Source of the DNA: Chryseobacterium arachidis
Lineage (GTDB): Bacteria; Bacteroidota; Bacteroidia; Flavobacteriales; Weeksellaceae
Direction: 5' to 3'
Assembly: GCF_900129245.1 (NCBI RefSeq)
Contig: NZ_FQUT01000005.1
Coordinates: forward strand, 238,135-302,134
DNA: 64,000 nt
This document shows positions 44,443 to 53,114 of this stretch, in pieces. The position numbers and the translations under genes were made by a program. How positions within the stretch are numbered: the stretch's first letter is position 1; each line of letters opens with the position of its first letter. A model generated the notes under the pieces. It was not told where the DNA came from. It worked only from the letters and a program-made list of their open reading frames with translations, and did no database searches.

Positions 44443-45381
44443 ATGAAAAAATATATTAGCAGTCTTATGGTACTAGTTTCTGGGTTTGCATTTTCCCAGA
44501 CTATCCTGAACGCTTCATCTCCTGAAGAGTTTAGAAAGATGAGAGCTGAAAATACTAGAAAAGTAGGAGATTCTGTTGTTAGTAATAAAGTAACTCCTCT
44601 TGAATACGGATATGTAGATGAAAAAGACATCTTGAAAAGTATGTTCGTATGGGAAATTATTGATCTTAATGACAAAATCAACCAGCCTTTTTATTATGAT
44701 AATGTAAATGGGCTTCAGTCTAAAACGACAAGATCTCTATACCAAATTTTGTTGGATGCAGCAATGGGTGGACAGATTGAAGAAGTTTATGATGATGAAA
44801 ATTTTTCTACCAAGCTAAGTCCTGAGCAAATCAAGGCTAGATTACAGAAAGTGGTTGCCAGTGATGTTTTAGTAGATATCATTGCATCAGGTAGAAAGCC
44901 TACAGAACAAGAAATAAAAGAAAATACTGATATTTTTGAAACGACAAGCGAGAAAGTTAAAGTTTTGAAAATGATGGGTATGTGGTTCATCGATAAAAGA
45001 GACGGACAGTTAAAATACAGACCTTTAGGAATTGCTGCAATGGGACCTGATCCCGCTGTACAAGGTGTTTATGACGCTGAAGGTAAACCAATTGCTGGTA
45101 AAGATGAATTGATCGATCTATTCTGGGTTTATTATCCAAAAGCAAGAGATATTTTAGCTAATAATTATGTGTATAACAGAAAGAATTCTTCAGCAGATTT
45201 ATCTTTCGATGATTTAATCAACGCAAGAAGATTCTCTTCAGTTATTTACAAATCTTCTTCTGGTATGGGAGACGGCGCTATTAAAGACTATATTCCTAAT
45301 GACGCTGAGGAGCAACTTGAAGAAAGCGACAGAATTAAGGCGCAAATCCTTCAAATGGAAAATGATATGTGGAATTACTAA
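44443..45381 (+). CDS. gldN: T9SS component GldN
   Basis: 312 residues. Signal peptide (MKKYISSLMVLVSGFAFSQ), then the GldN/PorN domain: VTPLEYGYVDEKDILKSMFVWEIIDLNDKINQPFYY, SLYQILLDAA, VKVLKMMGMWFIDKRDGQLKYRPLGIAAMG, LFWVYYPKARDIL and FDDLINARRFSSVIYK. It is the periplasmic ring partner of GldK. Last gene of the operon, closed by a strong terminator 20 bp after its stop. Confidence 0.95.
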   Translation: MKKYISSLMVLVSGFAFSQTILNASSPEEFRKMRAENTRKVGDSVVSNKVTPLEYGYVDEKDILKSMFVWEIIDLNDKINQPFYYDNVNGLQSKTTRSLYQILLDAAMGGQIEEVYDDENFSTKLSPEQIKARLQKVVASDVLVDIIASGRKPTEQEIKENTDIFETTSEKVKVLKMMGMWFIDKRDGQLKYRPLGIAAMGPDPAVQGVYDAEGKPIAGKDELIDLFWVYYPKARDILANNYVYNRKNSSADLSFDDLINARRFSSVIYKSSSGMGDGAIKDYIPNDAEEQLEESDRIKAQILQMENDMWNY

Positions 45382-45401
45382 GATTTCACTTGATATTTAT
45401 A

Positions 45402-45433
45402 GAAAACCTGAGTATTTTTACTCAGGTTTTTTT
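45402..45433 (+). terminator. Terminator of the gldKLMN operon
   Basis: AAAACCTGAGTA pairs with TACTCAGGTTTT over a four-to-five-base loop and is followed by TTT. It ends directly before the next ATG (45437). Confidence 0.88.
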
Positions 45434-45436
45434 ATT

Positions 45437-46471
45437 ATGAAGAATGTAGATTATATCATCGTAGGAGATGGCTATGCCGGGTTATTTTTTGCGCATCAGC
45501 TATTAAAGAACAATAAATCTTTTGTTATTTTTTCGGAAGGAAGGAAGAGCGCTTCTCAGGTTTCGGCCGGAATTATCAATCCTGTGGTGCTTAAAAAGTT
45601 TACTACATTTTGGAAAGCCCAGGAGCAGATAGACTTTCTGAAAAGCTCTTTAAAAGAAATAGAAAATTATACAGGAAAAAATTATTTAATCGAAGCACCG
45701 ATTCACAGAATTTTTCATGATGAAAATGAACAGAAACTTTGGCTTAAAAAATCGGAAAATGAAGAGCTCAATCATTTTTTAGATAAAAATTTCGATCGTT
45801 TAGAGGTGGTAAAAAACGATTTTCAGACAGGAAAGGTTAATCAGTCTGCCAGGCTGGATGTTAATGGATTTTTCATGGGTTTATTTGGTTTTTTGGAAAA
45901 AAAAGGACATTTGCTCAGAGAAAAGTTCATATATTCGGAAGTAAGTACTGAGAATTCCGCATACAAAGATTTTGCGTTCAAAAATATTTTATTTTGTGAA
46001 GGGATGGGAGTAAAAGGCAATCCGTTTTTTTCTGATATTCCTGTTAATCCAAATAAAGGGCATCACATTAAAGTAAAACTTTCAAAAGATATTCCTGAAA
46101 ATATTACCATAAAAAAGAAACACTTCTTATTTCCCGTAAATGATGAATTGTACTTTTATGGCGGAACCTACGATCGCGAGCAATTGCATCATCATATTGA
46201 TGATTCTGCGGTAGCACAGCTTACAGAAGGACTTTCTGCGTTTTATCCTTATGATTTTGAAATAGATCATGTCAATTTCGGTTTCAGGCCAACCGTAAAA
46301 GACCGCAGACCGATCATCGGAAGGCATTCTGATTATAGAAATGTATACGTTTTTAATGGTCTCGGGGCAAGAGGAATTCTGAATGGGTGTTATTTCTCAA
46401 AAAGTTTATACGATTTTATTGAACACCAGATTCTTTTACCCGAAGAAGTTTCCTTGGGAAGATTTAAGTAA
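45437..46471 (+). CDS. FAD-dependent oxidoreductase (DAO family)
   Basis: 344 residues from the ATG at 45437 (MKNVDYIIVGDGYAGLFFAHQLL). A longer frame from 45299 would run back through the gldN terminator and is rejected. The N-terminal Rossmann FAD motif is GDGYAG, followed by SAGIINPVVLKKFTTFWKA, and the C-terminal FRPTVKDRRPIIGRHSDYRNVYVFNGLGARGILNG matches the D-amino-acid/glycine-oxidase FAD fold. Its substrate is unknown. The start codon is four bases after the gldKLMN terminator, so transcription depends on readthrough or on a promoter inside gldN. Confidence 0.85.
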   Translation: MKNVDYIIVGDGYAGLFFAHQLLKNNKSFVIFSEGRKSASQVSAGIINPVVLKKFTTFWKAQEQIDFLKSSLKEIENYTGKNYLIEAPIHRIFHDENEQKLWLKKSENEELNHFLDKNFDRLEVVKNDFQTGKVNQSARLDVNGFFMGLFGFLEKKGHLLREKFIYSEVSTENSAYKDFAFKNILFCEGMGVKGNPFFSDIPVNPNKGHHIKVKLSKDIPENITIKKKHFLFPVNDELYFYGGTYDREQLHHHIDDSAVAQLTEGLSAFYPYDFEIDHVNFGFRPTVKDRRPIIGRHSDYRNVYVFNGLGARGILNGCYFSKSLYDFIEHQILLPEEVSLGRFK

Positions 46472-46543
46472 CCGGCCTTAAAATGATTGGAATCATTGTG
46501 TACATTCCTGATAATTCCTAACTTCATCTGTAAATGATCATTT

Positions 46544-46801
46544 ATGAACGAAAATGTTTTAGGGATAGTAGCCGGGGTTCTTACCTCAGTGTCCATGATT
46601 CCGCAGCTGATAAAGGTAATTAAAGAAAAGAATGCGGACGAACTTTCCTGGGTAATGCTTTTGGTACTTATTTCAGGACTTTCATTATGGGTTTGGTATG
46701 GTTTTATACAAGACGAGCTACCGATTATTCTTTCTAATTCTTTTGCCGTTCTGGTCAATGTTGTTTTACTGATTTGCTGGTTTATTTACAGGAAAAAATA
46801 G
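46544..46801 (+). CDS. SemiSWEET sugar transporter
   Basis: 85 residues, three membrane helices. The PQ-loop motif is in the first helix pair (GVLTSVSMIPQLIKVIKEKNADELSW), followed by VLISGLSLWVWYGF and a last helix with SNSFAVLVNVVLLICWFIYRK. SemiSWEETs work as homodimers and let sugars across the inner membrane. It lies downstream of the FAD gene and is convergent with the META gene. Confidence 0.9.
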   Translation: MNENVLGIVAGVLTSVSMIPQLIKVIKEKNADELSWVMLLVLISGLSLWVWYGFIQDELPIILSNSFAVLVNVVLLICWFIYRKK

Positions 46802-46803
46802 AG

Positions 46804-46850
46804 GTAAAAAAAGAGGACACCGCTGGCATGTCAGAAGTGTCCTTATTTAT
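46804..46850. terminator. Bidirectional terminator between SemiSWEET and META genes
   Basis: AGGACAC pairs with GTGTCCT around a 16-base loop with an A run on the left and T-rich sequence on the right. Confidence 0.6.
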
Positions 46851-46872
46851 ATTGATGTGTTTCTGGGATGGA

Positions 46873-47313
46873 TTATTGTTTTAGTACAAATTTGGCCAAC
46901 GGAGCCATTCTTGCCTTATTCAGTGTTAAAGTATTTCCGTTTACAGAGTAATTATCTGCAGCTAGAAGAGCCTGCGTAAATGCACGTTCCGTATCCAGAT
47001 CGTCGCAGGCAATCATGGTAGACATTCCCTGATTGAATTTGATGCGCATTGCTTCCTGTTTGATTTCAAAAGTTCCGCCAACTCCATTGCACCCACCATG
47101 CCCTTCGTATCGCATATCGGCTGTATTAAGCAAAAAATGCGGTACCGCGCTTGGATTTTTAAGTTTTATCGGCTGTCCGTTTAGTTCAGTCAATTCCCAC
47201 GTTTTCCCCGTGATGTCAGATGTTTTTTCAGATGAAGCTGCGGTTTTACTCATACATGATGCAGTGAAAGCAATCATTAATACAGAGCAAAAATAAGTCA
47301 GTATTTTTTTCAT
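46873..47313 (-). CDS. META-domain (HslJ-like) lipoprotein
   Basis: 146 residues. Leader with a lipobox (MIAFTASC), then the META domain: ITGKTWELTELNGQPIKLKNPSAVPHFLLN, YEGHGGCNGVGGTFEIK, MRIKFNQGMSTMIACDDLDTERAFTQALL, and a C-terminal strand. This is the HslJ/META family of small periplasmic or lipid-anchored proteins linked to stress and secretion in other bacteria. Probably co-transcribed with the 47350 gene 36 bp upstream. Confidence 0.88.
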   Translation of the reverse strand: MKKILTYFCSVLMIAFTASCMSKTAASSEKTSDITGKTWELTELNGQPIKLKNPSAVPHFLLNTADMRYEGHGGCNGVGGTFEIKQEAMRIKFNQGMSTMIACDDLDTERAFTQALLAADNYSVNGNTLTLNKARMAPLAKFVLKQ

Positions 47314-47349
47314 AGTTTTAAATTTGTAATTAAATTTCTTGAGCTGATT

Positions 47350-47754
47350 TTAATAAGAAGCCATTTTTGTGCCTGAAGACGATGATTGATCTTTTTTATG
47401 GTGAAATAAAACCATATTGTAATCTTTTTTCAGAAAAGTAATGTCGCCTCTGATGTCGGAATATTGATAATTGGCGTCTGTAGCTGTGTATTCAGGAAGT
47501 TCTTCGTTTTTTTTCAGCTCATAAGATTTTCCGTTCAGACGTATCGTGATGGTATTCTGAGTTTCGTTAAGAGTAACTTCAAGCTGATCCCCAAATTCAT
47601 CGGTATAGACATCTTTTGTAATTTTATCCGTATCCTGAACTTCGGGAGCATTCTGCTGTAAGCTTATTTCTTCCTCTTTAGCCTGATGTTTACACGCTGT
47701 TATGGTAAAAGCCGGGAGGACGGCTAGGAGGGTGATTTGCAATAATTTTTTCAT
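47350..47754 (-). CDS. Small lipoprotein, possibly MliC-like
   Basis: 134 residues. Leader with a lipobox (FTITAC), polar linker (KHQAKEEEISLQQNAPEVQD), then a beta-barrel-like stretch: EFGDQLEVTLNETQNTITIRLNGKSYELKKNEELPEYTATDANYQYSD, DITFLKKDYNMVLFHH. The pattern resembles the MliC/PliC lysozyme-inhibitor domain (gl.V.f....d.v.i.l.gk.y.L), but the conserved Ser-Gly-x-x-Tyr loop is not evident. First gene of a two-gene unit with the META lipoprotein. Confidence 0.6.
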   Translation of the reverse strand: MKKLLQITLLAVLPAFTITACKHQAKEEEISLQQNAPEVQDTDKITKDVYTDEFGDQLEVTLNETQNTITIRLNGKSYELKKNEELPEYTATDANYQYSDIRGDITFLKKDYNMVLFHHKKDQSSSSGTKMASY

Positions 47755-48191
47755 AATAATAAGTAGCTTTTAGGTGATTCATTGATGATGATGGTGTTAG
47801 TACTGTATAAAATTACGATTTTTATTAAAAATATTATGTTAATTTTATATAAATTATTAAATGTTTTCTTTTTTATCAGTTCTGATAATTTTCATTAAAT
47901 AAAATATAACCTGTAATTATATTAGTTTTTTCACTCAAAATTCAAATTTTAAGATTGCTTAACAAAAATCAGGCCTATTTATTTATTAATTCAATAATCT
48001 AGATTATTTTTAAATAATTGATTACTTGTAATTTTTTTATTTAAATTATTGAAAATTAATATATTATTTAATTTTTGAGTGGTTTGCTAAAGAGAAAAAT
48101 TGTTGGATTCAGCTTATTTAAAGGACTGTTAAATATTGTTAACAAATGGATTTGGATCTCAATTATGATGAAAAATATTTAAACTAAAGCC
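47755..48191. other. Very AT-rich 437-bp intergenic block with inverted repeats
   Basis: No ORF of interest. Seen in it: a perfect 16-bp palindrome AATAATCTAGATTATT (47993-48008), and an outer inverted pair CACTCAAAA (47932-47940) with TTTTGAGTG (48073-48081). The stretch from about 47816 to 48070 is almost entirely A and T. It separates divergent units (small lipoproteins left, 48212 gene right). No DnaA-box cluster (TTATCCACA) was seen. Confidence 0.5.
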
Positions 48192-48211
48192 TACCTTTGT
48201 CCTCTGAAATT

Positions 48212-48604
48212 ATGAGAAACTATATCGTATATTTTTTGACCGCGCTTTTTCTTCTATTCGTAGTTGAAAGCAAGATCAATGTCAAAACATTACGAAATGA
48301 TTATACCGCTCATACTTCTCATAATTTACCCAAAAGAGCAAACCGCCTAAACCAGACCTACGAAAAACTTTCTATTCAGCAGTCTTCTGATGACGTTAGC
48401 AATGCTTACTCGCTAGAACTTACAGAAGATGATTTCCAGCTGTCTGATACTGTTCAGGCGATGGTTGTTTTTGCCAGTGTTTTCACATTGGTTTATATTT
48501 TTGGGTTAAAAAGTTTCAAGAAATTAAAGCCTACTATCCATGGCTTTCTATCCGAATTTTCTACGGTTAAAAGATTCATTCTGATTCGTTCTATCAGAAT
48601 CTAA
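48212..48604 (+). CDS. Hypothetical membrane protein
   Basis: 130 residues from the ATG at 48212. The frame can be opened at a TTG five codons earlier, but that lies inside a TACCTTTG promoter element (48192-48199) and would precede the transcript start. Two hydrophobic segments: one N-terminal (YIVYFLTALFLLFVV) and one central (AMVVFASVFTLVYIFGL), with a polar loop rich in Asn, Gln and Ser between. No family recognised. The promoter-to-ATG distance implies an almost leaderless mRNA. It stands before the RND efflux operon, transcribed the same way. Confidence 0.6.
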   Translation: MRNYIVYFLTALFLLFVVESKINVKTLRNDYTAHTSHNLPKRANRLNQTYEKLSIQQSSDDVSNAYSLELTEDDFQLSDTVQAMVVFASVFTLVYIFGLKSFKKLKPTIHGFLSEFSTVKRFILIRSIRI

Positions 48605-48751
48605 AATTTATTTTTACGATCTGTTTTCTGCTGATGTTCTCGGCGGGAAATATACTGCGTTGTGTTTGCCGGTAATCTTCACATCGCCAGTTCTCTCATT
48701 ACCATTTTTCATTTTTTAAAACATTAACGATTTATATACACTCTAGAAATT

Positions 48752-49834
48752 ATGATGAAAAGAGTTGTCGCAAGCATTGCGCTAAGCAGTCTTTTGTTGT
48801 TCAGTTGTAACAAGAAAAAAGAAGAAAAAGAAGAAGCTGCAGTTTATCCCGTAACATCGCCGGTAGTGATGGATACGGTAATTAACAAAGAATTTGTGGC
48901 TCAGATCAGATCTGTGAAGAACATCGAGGTTCGTGCACAGGAGAAAGGTTTTCTTGAGAAAATCTACGTAGACGAAGGTCAGTATGTGCACCAGGGGCAG
49001 ACATTGTTCCGAATCATGCCCAAGCTGTATCAGGCAGAATTATTAAAAGCTCAGGCAGAAGTTGCCCAGGCTACAATTGAACTGAAAAATGCAAGTACAT
49101 TGGCCAACAACAACATTGTTTCTAAAAACGAAAGAGCAATGGCAAAAGCTAAATTGGACGCAGCTAATGCTGAAGCGAAATTAGCACAGATCCATTTGTC
49201 GTTTACAGACATCAAAGCTCCGTTTTCTGGAATTATCGACAGAATTCCTTTGAAATTGGGAAGTTTAGTTGACGAAGGAGATTTGTTGACATCGCTTTCT
49301 GATAACAATGATATTTATACGTATTTCAACGTTTCAGAACCGGAATATTTAAATTATCAGAGAAATATTGCCTCAAGAGGAAGCAATCAGGTTGATCTGG
49401 TCATGGCAAACGGAGATATTTTCCCTCAAAAAGGTCAGGTTCAGACGATCGAAGGAGAGTTTGACAGTGAAACAGGAAATATTGCTTTCAGAGCGAAATT
49501 CCCAAATCCGGATAAGTTATTAAGAAACGGGGAAACCGGGAAAGTAAGAATGACTTTACCGTTGAAAAATGCCTTAATCATTCCTCAGAAAGCAACTTAC
49601 GAAATTCAGGATCAGAAATATGTTTTTGTAGTGGATAAAAATGGTGTGGCAAAATCAAGAAATATTAAAATTGCTTATGAACTTCCTGATGTTTACGTTG
49701 TAGCTTCAGGTATTTCAACAGGTGATAAGATTTTATTGGAGGGAGTTCAGAAAGTGAAGGATGATCAGAAAGTTCAGACCAAGGCTCAGGATCCTAAAAA
49801 AGTTCTTCAATCATTAAAATTAAAAGCGGAGTAG
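48752..49834 (+). CDS. RND efflux periplasmic adaptor (MFP)
   Basis: 360 residues. Lipoprotein leader (ALSSLLLFSC, then KKKEEKEEA), then the membrane-fusion protein layout: first barrel-sandwich half (AQIRSVKNIEVRAQEKGFLEKIYVDEGQYVHQGQTLF), alpha-hairpin (LKAQAEVAQATIELKNASTLANNN...), second half (IKAPFSGIIDRIPLKLGSLVDEGDLL), beta-barrel and membrane-proximal domain with RNGETGKVRMTLPLKNALIIPQKA. It links the inner-membrane pump encoded next to the TolC-like outer channel. Confidence 0.95.
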   Translation: MMKRVVASIALSSLLLFSCNKKKEEKEEAAVYPVTSPVVMDTVINKEFVAQIRSVKNIEVRAQEKGFLEKIYVDEGQYVHQGQTLFRIMPKLYQAELLKAQAEVAQATIELKNASTLANNNIVSKNERAMAKAKLDAANAEAKLAQIHLSFTDIKAPFSGIIDRIPLKLGSLVDEGDLLTSLSDNNDIYTYFNVSEPEYLNYQRNIASRGSNQVDLVMANGDIFPQKGQVQTIEGEFDSETGNIAFRAKFPNPDKLLRNGETGKVRMTLPLKNALIIPQKATYEIQDQKYVFVVDKNGVAKSRNIKIAYELPDVYVVASGISTGDKILLEGVQKVKDDQKVQTKAQDPKKVLQSLKLKAE

Positions 49835-49922
49835 AATACGATAGTTGGTAAGTGATCATTGATCATACAATTGTTCAAATTCATCATTTATCATTCATCA
49901 ATAATAATTTATCATTATTTTT

Positions 49923-52900
49923 ATGTTTAAGAAATTCATTCGCAGACCTGTTCTGTCTATCGTAATCTCTTTGATTATCGTATTTATGGGAGTTTTGTCC
50001 TTGGTAAAACTTCCGGTGACACAGTTCCCGTCCATTTCACCACCAAAAGTAAATATCACTGCCAGCTATCCCGGAGCCAACAACGAATTGTTGATCAAAT
50101 CTGTGGTAATTCCTTTAGAAAGAGGGATCAATGGTGTACCGGGAATGAAATATATGACTTCTGATGCCGGAAACGACGGGGAAGCTTCTATTCAGGTGGT
50201 TTTCGACTTAGGAACTGACCCGAACGTAGCAGCAGTCAACGTACAAAACCGTGTATCTTCAGTTGTTAATAAATTGCCGCCGTTGGTGGTTCGTGAAGGG
50301 GTGAAAATCACTCGTGAAGAACCCAATATGTTGATGTACATTAACTTGTATAGTGATGATCCAAAAGCTGATCAGAAATTCCTTTTCAACTATGCAGATA
50401 TCAATGTGATGTCTGAGTTAAGAAGGGTGAGTGGAGTTGGTTTTGCAGATATTCTGGGAACAAGAGAATATGCTATGCGTATCTGGCTAAAACCTGACCG
50501 ATTAACGGCTTACAGTATTTCAGCAGATGAAGTAATGGAATCTTTAAATGAGCAGAGTTTAGAGGCATCTCCGGGGAAAACAGGGGAAAGTTCCGGTAAG
50601 CGTTCGCAGTCATTTGAATATATTTTAAAATATCCGGGTCGTTTTAATAATGAAAAAGATTACGGAAATATTATCCTTAAAGCTAAGCCTGACGGAGAAT
50701 TTATCAGATTAAAAGATGTGGCAGATATCGAATTCGGTTCATCAATGTACGATATTTACTCTACGCTGAATGGTAAACCTTCTGCAGCAATCACGGTAAA
50801 ACAATCATACGGTTCCAACGCAAGCGACGTTATCAAAAATGTAAAATCTTTGATGGCGGAATTGCAGAAAACAACCTTCCCGAAAGGAATGCACTACGAC
50901 ATCAGTTATGACGTATCAAGATTTTTGGATGCTTCGATTGAAAAAGTGATTCACACCTTATTTGAAGCGTTTATTTTGGTGGCTATTGTGGTGTTCGTAT
51001 TCCTGGGAGACTGGCGCTCTACCTTAATTCCGGCGATTGCAGTTCCAGTTTCACTGATCGGTACTTTTGCCGTCATGTCCGCTTTCGGAATTACATTGAA
51101 CATGATTTCACTCTTTGCCCTCGTAATGGCAATCGGGGTTGTGGTCGATGATGCCATTGTGGTAATTGAAGCCGTTCACGCCAAGATGGAAGAAAAACAT
51201 TTATCTCCATTAAAGGCGACAGAAGAAGCAATGCACGAAATCAGCGGGGCAATTATTGCAATCACTTTGGTAATGGCATCCGTGTTCATTCCGATTGCGT
51301 TTATGTCTGGTCCGGTTGGGGTTTTCTACCGTCAGTTTTCCATTACGATGGCTTCGGCAATTATCCTTTCGGGAGTTGTAGCTTTAACATTGACTCCGGC
51401 TTTATGTGCTTTAATCTTAAAAAATAATCACGGAAAAGCAAAAAGAAGAACTCCGATTACTATTTTCCTGGATAAATTCAATAATCTATTCACAAGAGGA
51501 GCAGGGAAGTATGAAAAAATGCTTAATAAAACGGTTAAGAAAAAAACAGTTACACTTCCATTATTATTGGCTTTCTGTGCTGCTACATTCTTTCTGAGCA
51601 ATTCACTGCCTTCAGGGTTTATTCCTGCGGAAGATCAGGGGATGATTTATGCAATTATTCAGACGCCGCCGGGTTCTACATTAGAAAGAACGAATCAAAT
51701 CGCTAGAGAATTATTGAAAGAATCTGAAGATATCGATGGAGTACAATCTGTTTCTTCATTGGCTGGTTATGAAATTTTGACGGAAGGTACAGGTTCCAAC
51801 TCAGGTACTTGTTTGATTAACCTTAAAAGCTGGGAAGAACGTTCAGAATCGGCTGCGGAAATTATTGAAAAGCTTGAAGAGAAAGCCAAAAATATTCCGG
51901 GTGCGAATATAGAATTCTTCCAACCGCCATCAATTCCTGGTTACGGTGCTGCAGGAGGTTTTGAACTTCGTTTGCTCGACAAAGCGGGAAGTGGAGATTA
52001 TCACAAAATGGAGCAGGTGAGTAATGACTTTGTAAAGGAACTTAAAAAGCGTCCTGAATTAGGATCTGCATTTACTTTCTATTCTGCAAGTTTTCCTCAA
52101 TATATGTTGAGAGTGGATAATGATCTTGCCGAGCAAAAAGGAGTGACGATAGAAAAAGCAATGGATAATCTATCTACATTGATTGGTTCAAACTATGAAA
52201 CGAGTTTTATCCGTTTCGACAGACCTTATAAGGTGATTGTTCAGGCTGGTCCGCAATATCGTGCTTTACCAAGTGATTTATTAAAATTATATGTGAAAAA
52301 CGACAAGGATCAGATGGTTCCGTATTCAGATTTCATGCATTTGGAAAAGGTGTATGGTTTATCAGAGATCACGAGACATAATATGTACAATTCTGCCGAA
52401 GTAAGTGGAACTCCTGCGCCGGGCTATAGCTCAGGACAGGCGATTGCAGCGATCAAAGAAGTGGCAGATAAAACACTTCCGAGAGGTTTCGGGATCGATT
52501 GGGCGGGTATTTCCAAGGATGAAGTAAGCCGTGGAAACGAAGCCATATTTATCTTCTTAGTGTGTTTAGGATTTGTTTACTTAATTCTTTCTGCACAGTA
52601 TGAAAGTTTCATTCTTCCATTACCGGTAATTTTATCTTTACCGACAGGTATTTTCGGAGCTTTCTTATGTTTAAAATTATTAGGATTAGAAAACAACATT
52701 TACGCTCAGGTAGCCATGGTGATGCTGATTGGTCTTTTAGGTAAAAATGCCGTATTGATTGTAGAATTTGCTGTTCAGAAAAAGGCGGAAGAGGGAATTC
52801 CGGTAGCACAGGCGGCAATCGAAGGAGCAGCGATCCGTTTCCGTCCGATTTTGATGACATCTTTTGCATTCATCGCAGGTTTGATTCCATTGGTCATGGC

Positions 52901-53114
52901 AACAGGGCCGGGTGCTATTGGTAACCGAACGATTGGTACCGCAGCGGCAGGTGGTATGCTAATCGGAACTATTTTCGGATTAATGATTATCCCTGGATTG
53001 TATTACATCTTCGGAACCATTGCCGAGAAATCGAGATTGGCAAGATATGAAGAAGAAAATCCTTTAACAGAACAAACAGAACCTTACGAACACGATGGAA
53101 AATTTGAAGACTAA
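49923..53114 (+). CDS. RND efflux pump inner-membrane subunit (HAE1/AcrB-like)
   Basis: 1063 residues, full length. N-terminal FIRRPVLSIVISLIIVFMGVLSLVKLPVTQFPSISPPKVNITASYPGA is classic. The transmembrane proton-relay segment is FALVMAIGVVVDDAIVVIEAVHAKM (paired Asp, as in AcrB), and the last-helix region holds GLLGKNAVLIVEFA and RFRPILMTSFAFIAGLIPL. It exports hydrophobic drugs or metabolites using the proton gradient. Its end overlaps the TolC-like gene by 20 bases. The 88-bp gap before it is made of repeated ATCATT words. Confidence 0.96.
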   Translation: MFKKFIRRPVLSIVISLIIVFMGVLSLVKLPVTQFPSISPPKVNITASYPGANNELLIKSVVIPLERGINGVPGMKYMTSDAGNDGEASIQVVFDLGTDPNVAAVNVQNRVSSVVNKLPPLVVREGVKITREEPNMLMYINLYSDDPKADQKFLFNYADINVMSELRRVSGVGFADILGTREYAMRIWLKPDRLTAYSISADEVMESLNEQSLEASPGKTGESSGKRSQSFEYILKYPGRFNNEKDYGNIILKAKPDGEFIRLKDVADIEFGSSMYDIYSTLNGKPSAAITVKQSYGSNASDVIKNVKSLMAELQKTTFPKGMHYDISYDVSRFLDASIEKVIHTLFEAFILVAIVVFVFLGDWRSTLIPAIAVPVSLIGTFAVMSAFGITLNMISLFALVMAIGVVVDDAIVVIEAVHAKMEEKHLSPLKATEEAMHEISGAIIAITLVMASVFIPIAFMSGPVGVFYRQFSITMASAIILSGVVALTLTPALCALILKNNHGKAKRRTPITIFLDKFNNLFTRGAGKYEKMLNKTVKKKTVTLPLLLAFCAATFFLSNSLPSGFIPAEDQGMIYAIIQTPPGSTLERTNQIARELLKESEDIDGVQSVSSLAGYEILTEGTGSNSGTCLINLKSWEERSESAAEIIEKLEEKAKNIPGANIEFFQPPSIPGYGAAGGFELRLLDKAGSGDYHKMEQVSNDFVKELKKRPELGSAFTFYSASFPQYMLRVDNDLAEQKGVTIEKAMDNLSTLIGSNYETSFIRFDRPYKVIVQAGPQYRALPSDLLKLYVKNDKDQMVPYSDFMHLEKVYGLSEITRHNMYNSAEVSGTPAPGYSSGQAIAAIKEVADKTLPRGFGIDWAGISKDEVSRGNEAIFIFLVCLGFVYLILSAQYESFILPLPVILSLPTGIFGAFLCLKLLGLENNIYAQVAMVMLIGLLGKNAVLIVEFAVQKKAEEGIPVAQAAIEGAAIRFRPILMTSFAFIAGLIPLVMATGPGAIGNRTIGTAAAGGMLIGTIFGLMIIPGLYYIFGTIAEKSRLARYEEENPLTEQTEPYEHDGKFED

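Noticed and set aside
45299..45436. Longer start for the FAD oxidoreductase
   Set aside because: It would translate back through the gldN end and its terminator; the FAD-binding motif begins right after the ATG at 45437.
46390..46758. A 122-codon minus-strand frame
   Set aside because: Antisense to the end of the FAD gene and the SemiSWEET gene, both well supported.
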